Shown here: positions 9,179 to 17,484 of the stretch, in pieces
Numbering within the stretch: position 1 is the first letter of the stretch
Layout: each line of letters begins with the position of its first letter
Assembly: GCF_002251385.1 (NCBI RefSeq)
Contig: NZ_NPJJ01000023.1
Coordinates: 1-64,000 of the forward strand
DNA length: 64,000 bases
Source of the DNA: Prevotella sp. P5-108
GTDB lineage: Bacteria; Bacteroidota; Bacteroidia; Bacteroidales; Bacteroidaceae
Reading direction: 5' to 3'
Made by a program: the position numbers and the translations under genes
The notes under the pieces: model-generated
The model's database searches: none
Told to the model about the DNA's origin: nothing
What the model saw: the letters and a program-made list of their open reading frames with translations, nothing else

Positions 9179-10404
9179 ACTTAAGAAACTGCATCAATGG
9201 ACTCTACGACTTGGACAGCAAGCGCTATGTAGAGTATGTAGTTAAGAAGGAAAACGCAGAGTCTTCTTACTCATTAGCATCAAGCCGTGTGAAGATGCTT
9301 GGTATCGAGTTGGGGAAAGTCCAGCAGAATGCTGATGGCATACCTTCCAATGTAGGGGTGTTGTCCATCAAGAGTGTCAACCAAGCCATGAGCGAGGCCA
9401 GTCTGCGGAGCAACCCAAAGGAGTTGTTCGGACCGTTTTGGTTTGAAGGAGAAATAGGATGTCTCTTTGCCGACTCCAATGCCGGTAAGAGTATTCTTGC
9501 TGTGCAGATTGCAGAAGAGATAGCGAAGAGCTATAAGGTCCTCTACTTTGATTTTGAACTTTCCGACAAGCAGTTTCAACTACGCTATACAGACAATCAG
9601 GGCAACTTACACCATTTCCCGCCAACGCTGTATCGAGTGTCGCTGGAGCCTGACAATCTCGCTAATCTCGATATACCCTTTGAGGATGCTGTGATCCGAG
9701 ATATTGAAAAGGCAGCCGTTGCTTGTGAGGCCAACATCATCATTATCGACAACATTTCCATCCTGTGCATGCAGATGGAGAAAGGTGATGACGCTGCCAA
9801 ACTGGTTCAAAATCTCAGAGCATTGAAGAACAAATATGGCTTCTCCATACTGATTATAGCACACACGCCAAAGCGTGACATGAGCCGTATCATCACGCAG
9901 AACGATTTGGCAGGTTCGAAGAAGTTGTTTAACTTCATCGACAGTTGTTTCGCACTTGGTACCAGTGCCCAGGGCAACAGCATCCGTTATCTTAAGCAGA
10001 TAAAGGTGCGTAATTGTGGAATCAAATTTGGAGCAGACAACGTGAGAGTTTACAGTATAGAGAAGGATGGTGCGCTCCTGCATTTCGTCTACCATCACGA
10101 CTCGCCTGAGCATGATCATCTCAAAGAGCAGAATCGGGAGGATTTGAAAATGGAGGTGAAAAAGCGTGTCGGAGAAGGACAGACCGTTCGGGATATCAGC
10201 CGCGAGCTGGGCATCTCAAAATCAGCTGTTGGACGTATCAGACAGGAGGTTTGTCACAGCACGAATAAAGCTGTCCCAACAAAAGACATGGGACAGCAGG
10301 GACAGTCGGGACAGCAAACGACGCAATCGAGACGGGAGTGTCTCGCTAATGGCAACCTTATGTTTGATTCCGTTACGGAAGGAGGTGACGATGTGCCATT
10401 CTGA
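9175..10404 (+). CDS. RepA-type RecA-fold ATPase with C-terminal HTH
   Basis: The 409-residue protein is a RecA-fold ATPase of the plasmid RepA helicase type. Walker A is FADSNAGKSILA (about residues 98-109) and Walker B is NIIIIDNIS (about 190). A C-terminal HTH follows (TVRDISRELGISKSAVGRIR, about 340-360), then a Gln/Gly-rich tail. The frame is open from a TTG at 9169, but AAAGGAGG precedes the ATG at 9175, which I chose. It probably acts at the element's replication origin, together with the Toprim-like protein encoded next. The tail between about 366 and 380 is encoded by the iteron-like DNA repeat at 10270-10314, so its sequence may be set by DNA function rather than protein function. 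Confidence 0.85.
   Translation: MNLRNCINGLYDLDSKRYVEYVVKKENAESSYSLASSRVKMLGIELGKVQQNADGIPSNVGVLSIKSVNQAMSEASLRSNPKELFGPFWFEGEIGCLFADSNAGKSILAVQIAEEIAKSYKVLYFDFELSDKQFQLRYTDNQGNLHHFPPTLYRVSLEPDNLANLDIPFEDAVIRDIEKAAVACEANIIIIDNISILCMQMEKGDDAAKLVQNLRALKNKYGFSILIIAHTPKRDMSRIITQNDLAGSKKLFNFIDSCFALGTSAQGNSIRYLKQIKVRNCGIKFGADNVRVYSIEKDGALLHFVYHHDSPEHDHLKEQNREDLKMEVKKRVGEGQTVRDISRELGISKSAVGRIRQEVCHSTNKAVPTKDMGQQGQSGQQTTQSRRECLANGNLMFDSVTEGGDDVPF
10270..10314 (+). repeat. Iteron-like cluster inside the repA-type gene
   Basis: The pattern is GCTGTCCC, 12 nt, then GGGAC at 10290, 10299 and 10308 (9-bp period), ending in GGGACAG. An inverted copy with identical spacing (12, 4 and 4 nt) but different spacer bases lies at 11388-11432. 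Conserved spacing with variable spacers is typical of protein-binding iterons. Confidence 0.65.
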
Positions 10405-11089
10405 TCTGATCCACTATCTTCCCTTCGACTATGTGGTTAGCTCATGGAGCATGGAAAATGATTTCTTCCGTTTCCTTCGTGAGAAGTGCCACGTCTGTAC
10501 GGCTGAACTCGAACGGTTATTGTGTCGTTATCTTATCGGTTCTACCCGTGATGGAGGTATCATCTATTGGCAACTGGACTTCAACGGCAATGTCCGGACG
10601 GGAAAGGTTATGTATTATGACGCAAATAGCGGTCATCGAATCAAGACAGGCATGGCAGTTGATTGGATACATTCCCGATTGAAGCGAAAAGGCTTGTTAC
10701 CCGAGAATTTTGCGATTACACAGTGTCTTTTTGGTGAACACTTGCTTCATAGTGATGACATTGGAAAGGCTGTTGCTTTGGTGGAATCTGAAAAGACGGC
10801 CTTGCTCGGCTCCCTCGTCTTCCCCGACTATATCTGGGTGGCGGTCGGTGGAAAAGCAAACTTCAAGCCTGAGCGTATGGTAGCACTATGCAACCGCACG
10901 GTGATTATCTTCCCTGATGTGGATGCCTATGACGAATGGAAGGAAAAGTCAAGAAGATTCTTCTTACCTAAACGCGTAATCGTGTGTGATTTGCTCGAAC
11001 GCCAGTCTTCAGCAACAGAGCGTGGAGCCAAGATAGATATCGGCGATTGGCTGATAGCAAGTCTCATAGAACGGGCAAATTTCTCCTGA
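10391..11089 (+). CDS. Toprim-like primase-related protein
   Basis: The 232-residue protein has a Toprim-like segment: VALVESEKTALLGSLV (about residues 125-140, with the conserved Glu) and VIIFPDVDAYDEWKEKS (about 175-190, with the DxD pair). An N-terminal part contains several cysteines (CHVCTAELERLLCRYLIG). It resembles proteins annotated DUF6371 in Bacteroides mobile elements, a name I give from memory. The frame is open upstream to 10166, but GGAGGTGACG precedes the ATG at 10391, and a start there overlaps repA by only 14 bp. It probably provides primase activity for element replication. It is followed by almost 1 kb without a clear gene. Confidence 0.8.
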   Translation: MCHSDLIHYLPFDYVVSSWSMENDFFRFLREKCHVCTAELERLLCRYLIGSTRDGGIIYWQLDFNGNVRTGKVMYYDANSGHRIKTGMAVDWIHSRLKRKGLLPENFAITQCLFGEHLLHSDDIGKAVALVESEKTALLGSLVFPDYIWVAVGGKANFKPERMVALCNRTVIIFPDVDAYDEWKEKSRRFFLPKRVIVCDLLERQSSATERGAKIDIGDWLIASLIERANFS

Positions 11090-11154
11090 AGGCAAGCTAC
11101 GAATGTGGTTGTGTAGTCGTTTTTGTTTACAGATAGAGGTCTTTATTCCGCCCT

Positions 11155-11250
11155 GAGCTTGCTCCACAAGAGCCTTCTTGTAAGGGCGAAAATTCCGTTA
11201 ATGTAAGTTAACGGTAATTAGGCTTACCGATTTTGCAAACCGGCGGTTGC
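11155..11250 (+). repeat. Long inverted repeat, left arm
   Basis: This arm begins with GAGCTTGCTCCACA and ends with GGTTGC. It pairs with the reverse complement of 11619-11716 over its length, with GAGCTTGCTCCACA, GCCTTC, GTTAATGTA, TTAACG, TAATTAGGCTTA and CGATTT all conserved. Inside it CCGTTAA (11195-11201) and TTAACGG (11208-11214) form a hairpin of their own. Confidence 0.8.
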
Positions 11251-11387
11251 TTTAGGGCTGAGTCTTGGAAGATGCTACGAGATAAGCAAGCTTATCAGTT
11301 GGAAGAATAGTTTACATCAAGAAAGGACAAGGTTCATTACAAGGCCTTGCCTTTTCTAGTTGATTAGCCTGTTCCGTCACAACATCA

Positions 11388-11432
11388 CTGTCCCACATGT
11401 CCCAGTCGTCCCCTGTCTCTATATGGGACAGC
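11388..11432 (-). repeat. Iteron-like cluster, inverted copy
   Basis: On the minus strand the order is GCTGTCCC, 12 nt, GGGAC, 4 nt, GGGAC, 4 nt, GGGACAG, exactly as in 10270-10314. On the plus strand the GTCCC boxes begin at 11390, 11399 and 11408. It lies between the two long inverted repeat arms. Confidence 0.65.
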
Positions 11433-11618
11433 TCTATCATATATAGCTGTTCGATATCTACTTCCTTCAATAACCAATAAGAATAAACTATCACAATCGA
11501 AGACGTTCATCGTATCGAAGATAGAAACGTACAACTTCATGATTTGTAATATGTAAAAAATATTTTTTGTCTGGCGGCTTTGCTTGTAAAGATGTTCTTT
11601 ATGAGAATTTGCTTCTAT

Positions 11619-11716
11619 GCAACAGCGATTTTTTGAAATCGCTAAGCCTAATTAGCGTTAATATACATTAACGCAAAAATCAGCCTTGCAAATGAAGGCA
11701 TATGTGGAGCAAGCTC
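11619..11716 (-). repeat. Long inverted repeat, right arm
   Basis: This is the inverted partner of 11155-11250. It contains two own hairpins: GCGATTT/AAATCGC (11625-11642) and GCGTTAAT/ATTAACGC (11655-11674). Differences between the arms often keep the local hairpins paired, which suggests selection for structure. Confidence 0.8.
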
Positions 11717-11880
11717 ATGGAAAAGATGAGATGTTTTGTAAATAAAAGAGAGAAGGGTGCGTGTACTATTGTAACGTGAGTTCGATGAATTTAGCATAGC
11801 CGTCCTCATGGATGTGTATTCCTTCAAGTTGTACATATTCCATAATTTGCCGAATCTCTTTCACATAATCTGGAAAAAAA

Positions 11881-11911
11881 TTGGTGATACCAAATAAAAG
11901 TATTACCTTTG
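11881..11911 (+). promoter_or_regulatory. Promoter of the ABC-F gene
   Basis: TTG (11881-11883) and TACCTTTG (11904-11911) are separated by 20 nt, an excellent Bacteroidetes promoter. Transcription would start near 11918 and leave a leader of about 130 nt. Confidence 0.75.
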
Positions 11912-12047
11912 CAAAAAATTTATTGCAATCATGTAAGAAACGGAACTATACACATATCAGTAGTTGATGGTCGGAAGTGGTTCGACACATTAAGTATAGT
12001 GTATTTATCTATATCGTTTTTCTAACATTTTGGTAATTGCAATAATT
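11912..12047 (+). promoter_or_regulatory. Leader of the ABC-F gene with start-stop codon pair
   Basis: The leader contains ATGTAA (11931-11936), a minimal start-stop reading frame. Further on, ACTATACAC (about 11946) can pair with GTATAGT/GTGTAT (about 11994-12004). Leaders of antibiotic-responsive ABC-F genes often attenuate expression in this manner, but the evidence here is only this arrangement. Confidence 0.35.
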
Positions 12048-13646
12048 ATGAGCATTAAAGTTCATGGTTTGTCTTATATACATCCCAATAAAGACATTCT
12101 TTTCCAAAACATCAGTTTTTCCGTTTCCGAGGGAGAAAAATGTGCCATTGTTGGCAACAATGGCATAGGCAAATCAACACTTCTGTCAATAATAGCAGGC
12201 AACACCTCAGCAGCAACAGGTAGTGTATTATGTAGTACAACTCCTTATATTATACCCCAGCATTTCGGTCAGTTCAATAGCAAGACTGTCGCCGAGGCAT
12301 TAGGCGTATCAGATAAGTTAAACGCCCTGTCTTCAATTTTAGGAGGGAATGCCTCAATGGATGACTTCACTGTGCTTAATGATGAGTGGGATATTAAAGA
12401 GAGACTGCAAGAAGCATTTGCCCGATGGGAAATAGGGTATGTGACCCCCGATATGTTTATGGGTGATCTCAGTGGTGGAGAAAAAACAAAGGTGTTTTTA
12501 GCCGGAATGTATTTTTTTCATCCCTCAATTATATTGATGGATGAACCTACCAACCATCTCGATATAAGAGGTCGCGCTTTGTTGAATGAGTTTGTTCGCC
12601 ATACAAACGATACAGTTTTAATTGTCAGCCATGACAGGGTTTTGTTAAACATATTGTCCTCTATATATGAGTTGTCGCCATCCGGGATACAGTTCTATCC
12701 AATGTGCTACAGTGATTACAAAAAAACTGTTGACGCAAGGATAGCTTCAATTGAAGCCCGTGTGCAGAATCAACAGAAGGAATTGGCAAAAGCCGAGAAA
12801 GAAGCCCAAAAGGTAATGGAACGACAACAAAAACATGCTTCAAGGGGAGAGAAGCAAAGTTCAAAGAAGTGTCTTGCCCGTATTGCTCAGGGAAACCTGC
12901 GAGATAAATCGGAATCATCAACAAGCAGATTAAAGAAGATATATCAAGAAAGACTACAGGCTATGAAACAGAATGTCAATAACCTGCAGACATCAATTTC
13001 TAAACATTCTTCGATGCAGGTTGTGATTGGTAATTCACAACTTCCCGAAAACAAACGATTGTTGGAACTGGTAAATGTGACATATCAATATCCCGGCAGG
13101 ACCATTATGTGGATAAACTCACCATTGAATCTGTCGATATATAGCTGTGAGCGGATTTGGCTTCAGGGAGACAACGGTTGCGGCAAGAGTACATTGCTTA
13201 AGCTTATAACGGGAGAATTGCATCCTACGGATGGGAAGATTAAGATGAATATTCCTTTCAACGCGCTTTACCTTGATCAAGAGTATTCTTTCTTGAATGA
13301 CAATATCACCGTATATGAACAACTTGAATCCTGCAATGGTAAAAAACCGGAACATGAGCTGAAAATGCTATTGAACCGTTTTCAATTTCCAGTGCATACG
13401 TGGGATAAGAAATGCTGTAATCTTAGTGGAGGCGAGAGAATGAAATTGGCTCTATGCTGCTTGCTGGTCTACGAAAAGGTTCCCGATATGATTATTCTGG
13501 ATGAGCCAACGAATAACATAGATATATCAAGTATGGAGATTCTGGCTGATACTTTGAAGAATTACTCCGGAACACTTCTGATTGTCAGTCATGATGAGCA
13601 GTTTGTTCAGGATGTAGGAATAACGCGAATAATTAAACTGAAATGA
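12048..13646 (+). CDS. ABC-F family ATPase, possible ribosome-protection protein
   Basis: The 532-residue protein has two ATP-binding cassettes and no membrane segment, the ABC-F architecture. Cassette 1 has GNNGIGKST, LSGGEKTK and ILMDEPTNHLD; cassette 2 has GDNGCGKST, LSGGERMK and IILDEPTNNID. The cassettes are joined by a long charged helical linker (about residues 225-330), the part that reaches into the ribosome in resistance members. The frame is open from a TTG at 12030, but the ATG at 12048 gives the usual N-terminus. As single-gene cargo of a mobile element with its own promoter and leader it may protect ribosomes from an antibiotic. I cannot assign it to a named resistance class; a translation-factor role is the alternative. 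Confidence 0.88.
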   Translation: MSIKVHGLSYIHPNKDILFQNISFSVSEGEKCAIVGNNGIGKSTLLSIIAGNTSAATGSVLCSTTPYIIPQHFGQFNSKTVAEALGVSDKLNALSSILGGNASMDDFTVLNDEWDIKERLQEAFARWEIGYVTPDMFMGDLSGGEKTKVFLAGMYFFHPSIILMDEPTNHLDIRGRALLNEFVRHTNDTVLIVSHDRVLLNILSSIYELSPSGIQFYPMCYSDYKKTVDARIASIEARVQNQQKELAKAEKEAQKVMERQQKHASRGEKQSSKKCLARIAQGNLRDKSESSTSRLKKIYQERLQAMKQNVNNLQTSISKHSSMQVVIGNSQLPENKRLLELVNVTYQYPGRTIMWINSPLNLSIYSCERIWLQGDNGCGKSTLLKLITGELHPTDGKIKMNIPFNALYLDQEYSFLNDNITVYEQLESCNGKKPEHELKMLLNRFQFPVHTWDKKCCNLSGGERMKLALCCLLVYEKVPDMIILDEPTNNIDISSMEILADTLKNYSGTLLIVSHDEQFVQDVGITRIIKLK

Positions 13647-13693
13647 GGATGTCAGCTGAACTGTGTCATAGACTAAGACAATAAAATTAACTA

Positions 13694-14215
13694 TTGTTCA
13701 AGTCAGGCAAGCCCCTGTTTGGTAAGGATGGTGCCTTCCATCAAGTATTAGAAGATTTCCTAAACGACGCTCTGGAGGGTGAGATGCAGGGCCATCTTGA
13801 GGCAACGAAGCCCGAGAGTGGTAATCGGCGTAATGGTAAGATGCGCAAACAACTTCAGACCGAGTATGGCCCTGTAGAGATAGAGACACCTCGCGACCGC
13901 GACGGTCGTTTTGAACCCGAAACGGTAAAGAAGCGTCAGACCATTCTTGCCGAGGGACTTTCTGACAAGATTATCAGCCTTTACGCAAGTGGTCAAAGCC
14001 TGCAGCAGATCAGTGACTTCATAAAGGAGAACTATGGCAGCAGGATCTCAATGGAGACTATCAGCAACATCACCGATAAGGTATGGGATTAGATTAAGGC
14101 ATGGCGCAACCGTCCCTTCGACGAGGTGTATCCAATCGTCTGGCTGGATGCCATTCATTATAACGCAACGACAAGGGTTCTGCTGAGTCGCGTGCTATCT
14201 ATAATTTACTCATGA
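13694..14215 (+). pseudogene. IS256-family transposase fragment
   Basis: FKSGKPLFGKDGAFHQVLED and ALEGEMQGHL, followed by RNGK and ETPRDRDG, are typical of the N-terminal half of IS256 transposases. The frame reaches a TAG at 14090-14092, continues as AWRNRPFDEVYPIVWLDAIH including the first catalytic Asp, then shifts frame (DKGSAESRAIYNLL) and ends near 14215. The first residues of the family are also missing. It is therefore a dead fragment cut at both ends, inside the dnaK element. Confidence 0.9.
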
Positions 14216-14287
14216 GGTTTCCGTAGAGTGAGCAACGGGAATGGACTAAATAACTATTGCATTATCTTGGAATCTATTATGAAAAGC

Positions 14288-14440
14288 CCCAAGTAAGAGT
14301 AAAATTTCCCAGTGTGTGGTGTTACCAAACGTTAACTACTTATTTGCCGTACACCTGTTAGAATCCACCTTATTGATGTTTATCTTTCTCTATTTATTCC
14401 TATCTTAGAAGCAATCCATATTTGTCCCAAGTAAAAGTAA
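14288..14440 (+). repeat. Two direct repeats near the right element border
   Basis: CCCAAGTAAGAGTAA (14288-14302) and CCCAAGTAAAAGTAA (14426-14440) match at 14 of 15 positions, 138 bp apart. They lie 27-180 bp inside the right border and may be arm-type binding sites of the integrase. I see no gene in 14216-14466. Confidence 0.45.
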
Positions 14441-14466
14441 GCGTCTGATAAGCAGTATGGTACATT

Positions 14467-14485
14467 TTCGAGGAGGTTAAGTAAT
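14467..14485 (+). repeat. Candidate right attachment site (second dnaK end)
   Basis: TTCGAGGAGGTTAAGTAAT repeats the dnaK end (FEEVK, stop) with one change. No other dnaK sequence precedes it. The terminator that follows (14520-14548) resembles the one behind dnaK and is probably the original dnaK terminator, displaced by the integration. Confidence 0.7.
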
Positions 14486-14516
14486 GCCGAAAGGTAAACA
14501 CATAATAGACTATAAG

Positions 14517-14552
14517 CAAAAGCGTGCAGCTCAATGAGTTGCACGCTTTTTG
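14517..14552 (+). terminator. Terminator, probably the displaced dnaK terminator
   Basis: AAGCGTGCAGCTC (14520-14532) pairs with GAGTTGCACGCTT (14536-14548) around AAT, followed by T. It starts 36 nt after the second FEEVK stop codon; the hairpin behind dnaK starts 34 nt after its stop codon. Confidence 0.85.
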
Positions 14553-15125
14553 CATTTATGGGATTTTGTTACAACCATATCCACAGCAAGAAGAAACTTC
14601 TCTTTCCTTTGGTTAGACTGGATTGAACTATTAGACTCTATGGGAGACGCATGGAGAGGCACGTAGCGGGGGCTCTTTTGTTGTATCTGGTATGGGTCAC
14701 GCATTACGCTCCTAACAACCCGATCCACAGCAGAGAGAGTCTGCTATCCCTTTGGGATGGCTGGGATAGGGCTTCTGGATAAGGCTTCTCATGTGGGCTT
14801 GGTGAGCGACTTATGCGCCTTTTCTGCCTTGATTACTGTGATTATTGTGTGTATTGTCGCGTTTTAATATAATTTAACCCACATGACCTTGCTTTTTAAC
14901 ACCTTTGTTGACCTTTTGTCATAAATATGCCGTATTTTTGCAGAAAATTAACGCTGTAATGGTTACTTTACGCTCCATCCACGCTCCATCCATTCCCCGC
15001 TCGCTGCTGCGAGTGGTGCGTTGCGTGTCGCTTGGCTGTGCTGAGTGCCATTTCTGTTTACACCTATTTTATATATAACCCATTCAACTACTGATATTCA
15101 TTAACAATTAAAAACTATAAACATT
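14553..15125 (+). promoter_or_regulatory. Intergenic region with promoter for the first secreted-protein cassette
   Basis: TATTTTTG (14933-14940) fits the -7 box; TTG at 14908-14910 is 22 nt before it. The leader to the ATG at 15126 would be about 180 nt and contains a tandem ACGCTCCATCC (about 14968-14990). ATCCACAGCA occurs twice (about 14579 and 14723). I see no gene in this stretch. Confidence 0.45.
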
Positions 15126-17169
15126 ATGACAAAACATTTACGATTAATCATGCTATCCCTATTCGCAATGATTTGCCTGGGGGGGGTATTCGCAGAGTGA
15201 AGTAATTATCTGGCAAGAGGATTGGACTGGTGCTAAAGCAGGCCAAAAGGTCAATAAAATTAATACTAATTATTCTGCCCAAAATGATGGAACTACAATT
15301 TATAATGAAAAACTTGCAGGAGGTGTAGCGCCTGAATTGCTCCTCAAAAAATCAGATACATTTGTAGTTACAATAGAGGATTTAAAAGGGTGTAGTGGCG
15401 AATTGACTCTTACTTATAAATCCAACAATAAGAATATTACCAGTATTAAGGCTAATGATAAACCTGTTACCTTTACCTTAAACGATAAGGATAGAACTGC
15501 AAAAATTACTATTAATGAAGGAACCACTTCTTTGAAGTTAGAGTTTTCTTGTAAGGAGAATACTCGTTTAGATAATTTCAAGTTAGTAGGCAATGCCGCT
15601 GGTGAAAGTCAGAAGAAGACATCCCTTTCTTTCCCAGGTGAAGGTGTCACCTTAATTAACGGCAAGTTGGCAAACGGCGACGATTTTAATGGATACACTG
15701 CAACTGAGAAGGATAAGGTGGCAGGTGACATCGTTTACGCCGCTTCAGGTGATGGCGTAGCCACAGTAGATAAAACTACTGGTGAAGTTACCGTCGATCC
15801 CAATGTATCTGGCACAACGAAAATTACCGCTACATTCACCCCTAACGAAGAAAAAACATACGCTGGGTCTACCGCTTCTTATACTATAACCAATACTAAG
15901 GTATACACATCAATTGCCGACCTCAAGAAAGATATTACGACAGTTAAAGAAAAATCTTTCGTTCTTAATCTAACCAATGCAATCGTTACTTATACTAATA
16001 GAAACAGTGCCTTTATTCAAGATGAATCTGCGGGTATTTTCATTTATATCAAGGGTGGTCACAAACTCGAAGCAGGAAATACTTTTACAGGTACAGTTAA
16101 TGTCAAAGCGATGCTTTTCAACGACCTCGCCGAGATTACGAGTTGGACATCTACTGTAACACCTACTCAATCTGAGGTACCAGAACCTGTAGTAGTAACT
16201 CTTGCAGAACTCAAAGGTGACAACTATAGTAAATATGAAAGTGTACGTTGTAAGGTAGTGGGAGTTACCGTTACCAAAGGCATGAATGTCCAAGATGGAG
16301 AAATATCCCAAAATGGTACTATTATGCCTGTTCGTGGCGGAGTACAAGGCTTAACAATGAATGAAAGTGCGATCCTCGACATGATTGGTTATCCCAGCAT
16401 TTACGATGGCATTAAGCAATTCCAGGTATGGAAGAATAGCGATATGACAGAGCATCAGACTGTCAAAGAAATCACCCTCTATGAGGATCGCGACAATACT
16501 GTAGAGGCGGCTGAGAATGTCAATGTTACCTTGAAGCGTACGCTGGTTGGTGATGGTGACTGGAACACACTGTGTGTGCCATTCTCTCTTACCGAGGCTC
16601 AGACCAAGGCTGCTTTCGGTGCCGACGTAGAGTTGCGCGAGCTTGAGAGCGTAGCGGGCAATACCCTTACATTCAAGACAGTCAACAGTGTGACAGCTAA
16701 TGTTCCCTGTTTGATCAAGGTGACAGCGGCTGGCAATGAATATAAATTTGAAGGTGTTTCTACCACAGCTGTTAAAAATAACAGAGATTATACTCTCTCA
16801 CTGGTTGAAGGAAATATACTGTTCCTCGGCATATATTCAGCTATGGATGTTGTAGAAGCAGATTTGGCAGGATCATCTACTAATGGCTATTACGCATTCC
16901 TCGGCGCTAACAATACGTTCTTCAAGGCCAAAGCAGGTTCTACGATGAAGGCATTCCGTGCATTCTTCTCCGTTCCTAATGATGTTAATACTAAACAGCT
17001 CAAGGCAGTCATCGACGGCACAACCACAGGTATCGAAGACCTGGTAATCGACGGCGTTAAGGCCAACGGTCGTGTGTACAACCTCAACGGACAGTATGTA
17101 GGCAACAGCCTCAACGGCCTACAGCCAGGCATCTATATCCAGAATGGCAAAAAGATAGTAGTAAAGTAA
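15126..17169 (+). pseudogene. Secreted Ig-like/OB-fold protein, out of frame at a G8 tract (cassette 1)
   Basis: ATG at 15126 opens a signal peptide (MTKHLRLIMLSLFAMICLGG) but the frame stops at 15198 just after a run of eight G (15179-15186). The rest, SEVIIWQEDWTGAK onward to 17169, is in another frame and would be joined if the tract had seven G. The mature part (about 650 residues) has an Ig-like Big-type domain, an OB-fold-like segment (FVLNLTNAIVTY...) and a C-terminal module (WNTLCVPFSLTEAQ ... YAFLGA) ending in GRVYNLNGQYVG and GLQPGIYIQNGKKIVVK. The C-terminal 220 residues closely match the protein at 18048. It is either phase-variable (now off), a true pseudogene, or a sequencing error. 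Confidence 0.75.
15179..15186 (+). repeat. G8 homopolymer in the signal-peptide codons
   Basis: Eight consecutive G lie in codons 18-21 of the signal peptide. Seven G would fuse the signal peptide to the long downstream frame. Confidence 0.95.
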
Positions 17170-17188
17170 TAAACATCTAAATATATAT

Positions 17189-17392
17189 ATGATCATGAAG
17201 CAAAAATATATCATGCCCAAAGCAGAGCTAATTGAAGTAAAAGCAAATGCCATCCTCGCAGGATCGAATACTTTCAACGGCAACTCCACAAATTTCAATA
17301 ATTCCACTATAGTCGAAGGTGGCCAGGACGCAGCCCGCTCAATGCGTTTCGACGTGTGGGAAGACATCGACGAGACCAACGGTTATAAATAA
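17189..17392 (+). CDS. Small peptide of cassette 1
   Basis: The 67-residue product (start at 17189, or ATG at 17195) has the form KYIMPKAELIEVKANAILAGS, then an Asn/Ser-rich spacer, and ends in DVWEDIDETNGYK. It lies 20 bp after the secreted-protein gene. The peptide at 20041 has the same plan: P-x-A-E, alternating I/V, a LLTGS-like box, a polar spacer and an ending DVTNGYR. Short proteins of this plan are common in Prevotella, but I know of no proven function. The L-x-G-S box may be a processing site; that is inference. Confidence 0.7.
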   Translation: MIMKQKYIMPKAELIEVKANAILAGSNTFNGNSTNFNNSTIVEGGQDAARSMRFDVWEDIDETNGYK

Positions 17393-17450
17393 TCCATAGC
17401 CAAGGGCACGAGGGATATATAAGCCCCAGCCCACAGATAATGACCAAACC

Positions 17451-17484
17451 AGCCCCCATGCGACGAGCTAATCGCATGGGGGCT
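17451..17484 (+). terminator. Strong hairpin after cassette 1
   Basis: AGCCCCCATGCGA (17451-17463) pairs perfectly with TCGCATGGGGGCT (17472-17484). The following AACTGTTTTC is only weakly T-rich, so it is a terminator by position rather than by a clear U tract. Confidence 0.7.

Larger units (their letters stand above)
11090..11880. other. Non-coding block, candidate replication or transfer origin
   Basis: No convincing gene lies here. The block holds two inverted copies of a roughly 97-bp sequence (11155-11250 and 11619-11716), an iteron cluster between them (11388-11432), and the palindrome GATAAGC-AA-GCTTATC around 11281-11296. It follows the RepA-type and Toprim-like genes directly, the usual position of an origin. 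On the minus strand 11766-11875 encodes a start-less open stretch (…YVKEIRQIMEYVQLEG…), perhaps the end of a gene displaced by the ABC-F cargo; this is uncertain. Confidence 0.55.
5517..14485 (+). mobile_element. Integrated element at the dnaK 3' end (about 9 kb)
   Basis: The element is bounded by the 19-bp repeat of the dnaK end. Its gene order is zinc-finger/HTH protein, tyrosine integrase, two unknown genes, excisionase-like HTH protein, RepA-type ATPase, Toprim-like protein, origin-like block, ABC-F ATPase and an IS256 fragment. This resembles the integration and replication part of Bacteroides integrative and mobilizable elements. I found no relaxase, coupling protein or conjugation gene, so it is either a non-mobilizable relative, a satellite that borrows transfer functions, or a decayed element. 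The sequence looks richer in A and T than the flanking housekeeping genes. The boundaries are inferred from one window only. Confidence 0.7.

Noticed and set aside
10166..10390. Longer start for the Toprim-like protein
   Set aside because: The added 75 residues are an out-of-frame translation of the repA-type gene; a ribosome-binding-like GGAGGTGACG precedes the ATG at 10391.
10270..11432. CRISPR array
   Set aside because: The repeats are 5-7 bp boxes at 9-bp spacing, not 25-40 bp repeats with unique spacers, and no cas gene is present.
11648..11836. Minus-strand frame in the origin-like block (MYNLKEYTS...)
   Set aside because: It crosses the inverted repeat arm and has no recognisable feature; the repeat structure explains the open frame better.
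14553..14880. tRNA or small RNA gene
   Set aside because: No cloverleaf, T-loop sequence or conserved RNA fold was recognised; only short direct repeats are present.
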